Source: Actinomycetes bacterium
Lineage (GTDB): Bacteria; Actinomycetota; Actinomycetes; Actinomycetales; Microbacteriaceae
Length of the DNA: 42,043 nt
Assembly (NCBI GenBank): GCA_023436775.1
Contig: JAEZHW010000035.1
Span: 1 to 42,043 of the forward strand
Direction of reading: 5' to 3'
Positions 36,829-42,043 of the stretch are shown here, piece by piece. Within the stretch, counting starts at the first letter, position 1, and every line of letters starts with the position of its first letter. The notes beneath the pieces were generated by a model, which saw nothing but the letters and a program-made list of their open reading frames with translations, did not search any database and had not been told where the DNA came from. The position numbers were made by a program, and so were the translations under genes.

Positions 36829-37257
36829 CTACTTCGGGGCGTCCTTGATCATGTTCGTGATGCGCACGGTCGAGCAGCGCCGACCCTGTTCGTCGGAAAT
36901 CGCGATCTCGTGCACGGTGAGGGTGCGGCCGAGGTGGATTGCCGTGCACACTGCGGTGACGTAACCGCTCGGTACCGAACGGCTGTGGCTCGCGTTCACC
37001 TCGATGCCGACGGCGATCTTTTCCGGACCGGCGTGGATCGCAGCAGAGATCGAGCCGAGGCTCTCGCCGAGCACCACGTGGGCGCCACCGTGCAGAATGC
37101 CAATGCTCTGGGTGTTGCCCTCAACGGGCATCCGGGCCACCGAGCGCTCAGCGCTGAGTTCCAGGAATTCGATGCCCATCTTCTCTGCCAGCGCGCCCGG
37201 TCCCCGCAGGGTGAACCAATCAAGATTTGCGTTGCTGGCAGGCTGCTGTTCTGACAC
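36829..37257 (-). CDS. PaaI-type hotdog-fold thioesterase
   Basis: The 142-aa protein has the hotdog thioesterase pattern: MGIEFLELSAERSVARMPV, the central helix GILHGGAHVVLGESLGSISA with the HGG active-site segment, VGIEVNASHSRSV, and strands ending in RRCSTVRITN. Family members hydrolyse acyl- or aryl-CoA thioesters such as hydroxybenzoyl- or phenylacetyl-CoA derivatives; the substrate here is unknown. I chose GTG 37257 because GGAGG lies 8 nt upstream; the frame is open to 37338 but that would run through the polA promoter. It is divergent from polA, 46 nt apart. Confidence 0.88.
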   Translation of the reverse strand: MSEQQPASNANLDWFTLRGPGALAEKMGIEFLELSAERSVARMPVEGNTQSIGILHGGAHVVLGESLGSISAAIHAGPEKIAVGIEVNASHSRSVPSGYVTAVCTAIHLGRTLTVHEIAISDEQGRRCSTVRITNMIKDAPK

Positions 37258-37290
37258 GGCTTGGTCCTCCGAAGGGGCGTGGGGGCGGGG

Positions 37291-37296
37291 TAGGCT
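37291..37296 (+). promoter_or_regulatory. polA -10 element, leaderless type
   Basis: TAGGCT, 7 nt, then GTG at 37304. Confidence 0.5.
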
Positions 37297-37303
37297 GGGC
37301 GCT

Positions 37304-39997
37304 GTGAACGCCGAAACCAAGCCTACTCTCATGGTCATTGACGGCCATTCGCTCGCCTTTCGCGCGTTCTATGCGCTGCCGCTCGACACCTTCGTGACTC
37401 GAGACGGACAGCACACCAACGCGATCCATGGCTTCCTGTCGATGCTGCTCAGTCTGTTGCAGCAGCACGCTCCGACGCACCTCGCCGTGGCCTTCGACCT
37501 GTCTCGCTACTCGTTCCGGACCCGGGAATACCCCGAATACAAGGCGACGCGAGGCGAAACCCCGCCCGAATTTATCGGTCAGGTCCCATTGCTGCAGGAA
37601 GCCCTCGCGGCCATGCATATTCCCGTGATCACGAAAGAGGACTACGAGGCGGACGACATCCTCGCCACGCTGTCCAAGCAGGGCGCAGATCAGGGCTTTC
37701 GGGTGTTGCTGGTCTCTGGGGACCGGGACACGATCCAACTGGTCAACGATGACGTGACGTTGCTGTATCCCTCAGTCCGCGGGGTCTCAGAACTGAAGCA
37801 CTACGACCCGGCGGCCGTCCAGGAACGGTACGGCATCCGGCCGGAACAATATCCGGACATTGCCGCACTGGTCGGCGAGACGAGCGACAACCTCATTGGC
37901 GTCGACAAGGTCGGCGAGAAGACCGCGGTGAAGTGGATCACCCAGTACGGCAGCCTCGAAGCGCTGCTCGAGCACCTGGACGAGATCAAGGGCGTGGTGG
38001 GGCAGAATCTGCGCGACCAGCAGGACCGCGCGATTCGCAACCGGAAGCTCAACCGCCTGGTGACCGATGTCGAGTTGCCGCTCGGCCCGGCTGACCTGGC
38101 GCGCCAGGAGATCGACCCCGTGGCCGTCAAGCAGGTCTTCGATCGCCTACAATTCCGCACGCTCTTGGAACGCGTCCTGAAGTTGGCTGGCGTGAGCAGC
38201 GCCGACTTGCCGGCATCGTCGGAGGGACCGACGTCGGGTGGCGGGGCCTCCCTGGTGCCTGACGCGCCTGCGGTTCAGACGCTCATTGACGAAGAGTTGG
38301 CTGCCTGGTTGCAGCGCGCCTCGGCGGCAGGGCCGGTGGCCGTCCATGTGGACGCGCCCGGCGGAGTGCTGAATGCCCTTGGCCTGGCCAGTGAGTCGGA
38401 GGCGGTGGTCGTGCCGTGGGGCTCTGGTCGCCAGGACTACGTGGCGCTTGAGACATGGCTGGCCAGCGACGCGTCCAAGGTGGGTTTTGACCTCAAGCAG
38501 GCCAGCAAGGTGCTCATCGCCGCCGGCCTCCGCCTGGGCGGAGTCGTGGGCGATGCCAAGCTGGCCGCGCAGTTGAGCCGCGGCGGCGTACTGCATGGCT
38601 CGCTCAACGTTGATGCTGTCACGTTGATTGAGCAGCACCTCGGCGTCGTCCTGTCGCAGCCGGATCCAAACCAGTTGGTGCCGGAGACCGAACCGACCTC
38701 ACCCGGACTCCTGGCCTGGTATTTCCGCTTGCTGGTGCAGCGCCTGGAGGAGTCGCTCGAACCGGGCGTCTTGCGCGTCTACCAGGACCTCGAGGTGCCG
38801 CTCACGCCGATTTTGGCGGTCATGGAATCGACCGGCATCGCTGTGGATGGCGCGGCGCTGCGGTCGCTGAGCGCCGAACTGGGGGAGCGGGCCGCGGGCT
38901 TGCAGACCGAGGCCTGGGCTGCGATCGAGGGTTTCGAAGTGAACCTCGGCTCCCCGAAGCAACTGCAGGAGGTGCTCTTCGAGCGTCTCGGGCTGCCGAA
39001 GACCCGGGCGACCAAGACTGGCTACAGCACCGACGCCGAGGCGATCGCTGAGCTGCAACTGACACATCCCCACCCCTTCCTGTCGCTGCTGCTGGGATGG
39101 CGGGACGTGACGAAGCTGCGTCAGATCGTGGACAGCCTCGAGAAGACCATTGCTAGCGATGGCCGGGTCCACACGAAGTATGACCAGATCGGTTCCGCTA
39201 CCGGCCGCTTCAGCTCCACCGACCCGAACCTGCAGAACGTGCCGGTGAAGACGGCCGAGGGGCGGCGCATTCGCGCCGCTTTCCATGCGGGCGAAGGCTA
39301 CCCGGCGTTGTTGACCGCCGACTACTCGCAAATTGAGATGCGGATCATGGCGCACCTCTCCGGCGACCCGGGACTCATCGAGGCGTTCAACCAGGGCGAA
39401 GACCTGCACCGCTTCGTTGGTGCCCGGATTTTCGACGTTGCCCCAGAGGATGTCACCCCGCTGCAGCGCGGCAAGGTCAAGGCGATGAGTTACGGCCTGG
39501 CATATGGCCTGAGTGCCTACGGGCTGTCGCGCCAACTGCAGATCCCGGTCTCGGAAGCGAAGCAGCTGATGACCGACTACTTCGAACGCTTCGGGGCCAT
39601 CCGCGACTACCTGCGGAACGTCGTCGAACAGGCGAAGGCCGACGGCTACACCGAGACGATCTTTGGTCGACGCCGCTACTTCCCGGACCTGCGCAGCAGC
39701 AACCGCGTCCTCAAGGCCGAGGCTGAGCGCCAGGCACTGAACTCTCCGATCCAAGGCACCGCCGCGGACATCATCAAGCGGGCCATGGTGGACGTTGCCG
39801 CGGCGATCGAGGAGCAGCAGATGCAGTCCCGCCTGCTCTTGCAGGTGCACGACGAACTCGTCTTTGAACTCGCCGAGGGGGAGGAATCGGCGCTGCGCGA
39901 ACTCGTGGCTGCCAAGATGGCCGGCGCGGCAGCGCTGTCTGTACCGTTGGAAGTCTCGATCGGTGTTGGCCACAACTGGGACGAGGCGGCACACTGA
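37304..39997 (+). CDS. polA: DNA polymerase I
   Basis: PolA fills gaps and removes RNA primers. The 897-aa protein starts with a 5'-3' exonuclease domain (Asp13 in MVIDGHSLAFRAFYALP, DYEADDILATL, SGDRDTIQLV). The middle 3'-5' exonuclease-like domain has lost its metal ligands: the DTE motif reads VDAPGG and NxxYD reads FDLKQA. The polymerase domain is complete: motif A DYSQIEMR (Asp673), motif B KAMSYGLAYG with Tyr730, motif C VHDELV (His849-Asp850). I start it at GTG 37304 (NAETKPTLMVIDGHS), not at the longer open frame, because of the -10 spacing and the family N-terminus. Confidence 0.95.
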   Translation: MNAETKPTLMVIDGHSLAFRAFYALPLDTFVTRDGQHTNAIHGFLSMLLSLLQQHAPTHLAVAFDLSRYSFRTREYPEYKATRGETPPEFIGQVPLLQEALAAMHIPVITKEDYEADDILATLSKQGADQGFRVLLVSGDRDTIQLVNDDVTLLYPSVRGVSELKHYDPAAVQERYGIRPEQYPDIAALVGETSDNLIGVDKVGEKTAVKWITQYGSLEALLEHLDEIKGVVGQNLRDQQDRAIRNRKLNRLVTDVELPLGPADLARQEIDPVAVKQVFDRLQFRTLLERVLKLAGVSSADLPASSEGPTSGGGASLVPDAPAVQTLIDEELAAWLQRASAAGPVAVHVDAPGGVLNALGLASESEAVVVPWGSGRQDYVALETWLASDASKVGFDLKQASKVLIAAGLRLGGVVGDAKLAAQLSRGGVLHGSLNVDAVTLIEQHLGVVLSQPDPNQLVPETEPTSPGLLAWYFRLLVQRLEESLEPGVLRVYQDLEVPLTPILAVMESTGIAVDGAALRSLSAELGERAAGLQTEAWAAIEGFEVNLGSPKQLQEVLFERLGLPKTRATKTGYSTDAEAIAELQLTHPHPFLSLLLGWRDVTKLRQIVDSLEKTIASDGRVHTKYDQIGSATGRFSSTDPNLQNVPVKTAEGRRIRAAFHAGEGYPALLTADYSQIEMRIMAHLSGDPGLIEAFNQGEDLHRFVGARIFDVAPEDVTPLQRGKVKAMSYGLAYGLSAYGLSRQLQIPVSEAKQLMTDYFERFGAIRDYLRNVVEQAKADGYTETIFGRRRYFPDLRSSNRVLKAEAERQALNSPIQGTAADIIKRAMVDVAAAIEEQQMQSRLLLQVHDELVFELAEGEESALRELVAAKMAGAAALSVPLEVSIGVGHNWDEAAH

Positions 39998-40380
39998 TGT
40001 TGCGGCGTCGCCTGTCGGTCGCTGCGGCAGCCAGCGCGCTGGCCCTGACGTTCGCAGGGTGCTCGATGCCCGATGGCGCCAGCCCGCTGGACGTGTTCGG
40101 GCAGGTGGTGCAGACCGGGCAGGAGTGGTGGGACGGCACCAGCGAGCAGTTGCAGCACCTGGGATCGGCAATTCAAGGCGTGGTGGCTGGCATTGATCTC
40201 TCGGCCGTGGGGGATCAGGTGCTCGCCCTGTGTACCAGCATTCACGAGTCGTCGCGGGACAGTGACTCGGTCGACTCGCTGGCGCGCTCGATGATTCGTC
40301 ACGCAACCGGGTTCGAGCCAGCGGAAGGCCAAGTCCGTGATCTCATTACCGCAGCCACCGCGCACTGCCCGGCTGAGTAG
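39997..40380 (+). CDS. Small predicted lipoprotein, unknown function
   Basis: The 127-aa protein has an Arg-rich start, an Ala/Leu-rich signal peptide and a lipobox LTFAGC with Cys22, so it is probably an outer-face lipoprotein. The mature part is mostly helical with no domain I recognise; two later cysteines (LCTSIHES and the AHCPAE end) could form a disulfide. Its ATG overlaps the polA stop by one base (TGATG), so it is translated with polA. Nothing known links such a protein to DNA repair. Confidence 0.65.
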   Translation: MLRRRLSVAAAASALALTFAGCSMPDGASPLDVFGQVVQTGQEWWDGTSEQLQHLGSAIQGVVAGIDLSAVGDQVLALCTSIHESSRDSDSVDSLARSMIRHATGFEPAEGQVRDLITAATAHCPAE

Positions 40381-40443
40381 GGGCAGAGCGCAACGATTCC
40401 CTGCAATACACCGCAATACGGCACGAGATTCCTGGTACTGGGG

Positions 40444-40449
40444 TAGACT
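40444..40449 (+). promoter_or_regulatory. rpsA promoter -10
   Basis: TAGACT; transcription expected near 40456. The -35 region is weak. Confidence 0.5.
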
Positions 40450-40454
40450 GAAGA

Positions 40455-40562
40455 GTCGCATTCGTGCGACATCCCTATCCGTATGCCGTGCGGAACCCCC
40501 AGCCAGCACCCGCTGACTGGCCGTTCGGCCCGAGTAACCCCAGTATCCGGAGTACTTCCTTC
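40455..40562 (+). promoter_or_regulatory. Structured 5' leader of rpsA
   Basis: At the expected mRNA 5' end GTCGCA (40455-40460) and TGCGAC (40465-40470) form a perfect stem with a UUCG loop. A second hairpin GGCC-gttc-GGCC lies at 40519-40530 within a larger CCAG/CTGG pairing. GGAG lies about 10 nt before the ATG. Leader control of S1 is known in other bacteria; it is only inferred here. Confidence 0.4.
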
Positions 40563-42011
40563 ATGACCACCAGCACGACCCCCAAGCAGGTCGCGATTAA
40601 CGACATCGGCTCGGCCGATGAATTCCTTGCAGCGGTTGAGGCAACCCTGCGCTTCTTCAACGATGGCGACCTGATCGAGGGCACCGTTGTGAAGATCGAC
40701 CGCGACGAGGTCCTCGTCGACGTCGGCTACAAGACCGAGGGTGTTATCCCCTCCCGCGAACTTTCCATCAAGCACGATGTCGACCCGGCCGAAGTTGTTG
40801 CCGTTGGTGACACCGTTGAGGCCCTGGTGCTCCAGAAGGAGGACAAGGAAGGCCGTCTGATCCTGTCGAAGAAGCGCGCGCAGTACGAGCGCGCCTGGGG
40901 CGACGTGGAGAAGATCAAGGAAGCCGACGGTGTCGTCAAGGGCACCGTCATCGAGGTCGTCAAGGGTGGTCTCATCGTTGACATCGGCCTGCGTGGCTTC
41001 CTGCCGGCCTCGCTGATCGAACTGCGCCGCGTGCGCGACCTGAGCCCGTACCTGGGCCAGGAGATTGAGGCCCGCATCCTCGAACTGGACAAGAACCGCA
41101 ACAACGTGGTGCTTTCGCGCCGCGCGCTGCTGGAGCAGACCCAGTCCGAGACCCGCACCAACTTCCTCAACAACCTCAAGCCGGGCCAGATCCGCAAGGG
41201 TGTTGTTTCGTCGATCGTCAACTTCGGTGCCTTCGTGGACCTGGGCGGCGTCGACGGTCTGGTGCACGTCTCTGAGCTCAGCTGGAAGCACATCGAGCAC
41301 GCCTCCGAGGTCGTCGAGGTTGGCCAGGAAGTCACCGTCGAGGTGCTTTCGGTCGAGCACGACCGCGAGCGTGTTTCGCTGTCGCTCAAGGCCACCCAGG
41401 AAGACCCGTGGCAGGTGTTCGCTCGCACCCACGCGATCGGCCAGCTGGTTCCGGGTAGCGTCACCAAGCTCGTTCCGTTCGGTGCCTTCGTCCGCGTGGC
41501 CGACGGCATCGAGGGTCTGGTGCACATCTCCGAGCTGTCCAGCCGTCACGTTGAACTGGCCGAGCAGGTCGTCAAGGTGGGCCAGGAAGTCTTCGTCAAG
41601 CTCATCGACATCGAGCTCGACCGTCGCCGCATCTCGCTGTCGCTGAAGCAGGCAAACGAGGGTGTTGACCCCGAAGCCACCGAGTTCGACCCGGCGCTGT
41701 ACGGTCTGCTGACCGAGTACAACGAAGACGGTTCGTTCAAGTACCCCGAGGGCTTCGACCCGGAGACCCAGGAATGGATCGCCGGCTTCGAGGCTCAGCG
41801 CGAGGCTTGGGAAGCACAGCACGCTGCCGCCGCAGCGCGTTGGGAAGCCCACAAGGCGCAGGTCGCCGCGGCTCGCGAGGCCGAGGCTCTGCTCGCCGTC
41901 GACGACGCTCCGACCTCGTTCTCGAGCGGTGCCCAGGGCGAGCCGACCGGCACCCTGGCCGACGACGAGGCTCTGGCTGCCCTTCGCGAGAAGCTGGCCA
42001 GCGGCAACTAG
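40563..42011 (+). CDS. rpsA: 30S ribosomal protein S1
   Basis: S1 binds mRNA and helps it load on the ribosome. The 482-aa protein has four S1 (OB-fold) repeats at about residues 35-105, 120-188, 205-273 and 290-358. Typical strands are LIEGTVVKIDRDEVLVDVGYK, GGLIVDIGLRGFLPASLIE, IVNFGAFVDLGGVDGLVHVSEL and LVPFGAFVRVADGIEGLVHISEL. The C-terminal 120 residues are acidic and Ala-rich, as usual in Actinobacteria, where S1 is shorter than the six-repeat enterobacterial form. ATG 40563 (MTTSTTPKQVAIND) matches the family; the upstream open frame is leader. The last 32 bases of the window hold nothing recognisable. Confidence 0.96.
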   Translation: MTTSTTPKQVAINDIGSADEFLAAVEATLRFFNDGDLIEGTVVKIDRDEVLVDVGYKTEGVIPSRELSIKHDVDPAEVVAVGDTVEALVLQKEDKEGRLILSKKRAQYERAWGDVEKIKEADGVVKGTVIEVVKGGLIVDIGLRGFLPASLIELRRVRDLSPYLGQEIEARILELDKNRNNVVLSRRALLEQTQSETRTNFLNNLKPGQIRKGVVSSIVNFGAFVDLGGVDGLVHVSELSWKHIEHASEVVEVGQEVTVEVLSVEHDRERVSLSLKATQEDPWQVFARTHAIGQLVPGSVTKLVPFGAFVRVADGIEGLVHISELSSRHVELAEQVVKVGQEVFVKLIDIELDRRRISLSLKQANEGVDPEATEFDPALYGLLTEYNEDGSFKYPEGFDPETQEWIAGFEAQREAWEAQHAAAAARWEAHKAQVAAAREAEALLAVDDAPTSFSSGAQGEPTGTLADDEALAALREKLASGN

Positions 42012-42043
42012 TCGCAGCAGTTCCTTTGGTGCGGGGCCGGCCC

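Noticed and set aside
37004..37303. 100-residue N-terminal extension of polA
   Set aside because: The open frame runs back through the divergent thioesterase gene and the TAGGCT promoter; PolA homologues start at the residue given.

Overview
This is a chromosomal core region of a high-GC Gram-positive bacterium (Actinomycetota). The evidence is a glnA/glnE/glnA pair, RDD and DUF4191 proteins beside glnA, an actinobacterial two-lipoyl E2, a PAC2 protein, a Lys/Ala/Asp-rich principal sigma factor, the HGxxPAAW and Trp-associated membrane proteins, an ANTAR regulator, and a PolA without proofreading residues. The gene order resembles Micrococcales, and I suspect Microbacteriaceae or a close relative; that assignment is inference. 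There is no mobile element, prophage, CRISPR array or rRNA. One tRNA-Leu(CAA) is present.

Layout. 1-4.7 kb: start of nadE (-), then glnA2-glnE (+). 4.7-6.3 kb: an AEC permease (-) and a small lipoprotein (+) around a palindrome. 6.4-9.3 kb: glnA1 (-) with a four-pentamer GlnR-type operator, an RDD protein (+) and a DUF4191 protein (-). 9.4-10.9 kb: a membrane pseudokinase (+). 10.85-15.7 kb: pepA, lpdA and sucB (all -). 15.9-17.7 kb: PAC2 (+) and a short-chain dehydrogenase (-). 18.0-21.4 kb: sigA followed by a MurT/GatD-like pair. 21.5-28.3 kb: hisE-hisG-hisF, two small membrane proteins, trpC-trpB-trpA and lgt. 28.4-35.9 kb: gltB-gltD and pyk. 36-42 kb: tRNA-Leu (-), pdtaR-like regulator (+), PaaI thioesterase (-), polA and a lipoprotein (+), and rpsA (+).

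How they work together. Nitrogen assimilation is strongly represented: two glutamine synthetases, the adenylyltransferase that controls one of them, and glutamate synthase. The his and trp genes consume glutamine-derived nitrogen and PRPP. Pyruvate kinase, E2 and E3 link to central carbon metabolism.

The most unusual locus is the MurT/GatD pair. The family normally amidates D-Glu of lipid II using glutamine. Here the GatD-like protein has Ser94 and Gly192 in place of the catalytic Cys and His. The MurT-like partner keeps its ATP-binding loop but has no cysteine at all, so no zinc ribbon, and has lost the acidic active-site motif. Both reading frames are intact and coupled. I propose a repurposed Mur-type ligase pair that does not use glutamine ammonia, perhaps adding an amino acid to D-Glu in a B-type peptidoglycan. 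Another recurrent signal is a TAnnnT-like -10 element placed 6-7 nt before the start codon of about ten genes, which implies leaderless mRNAs.
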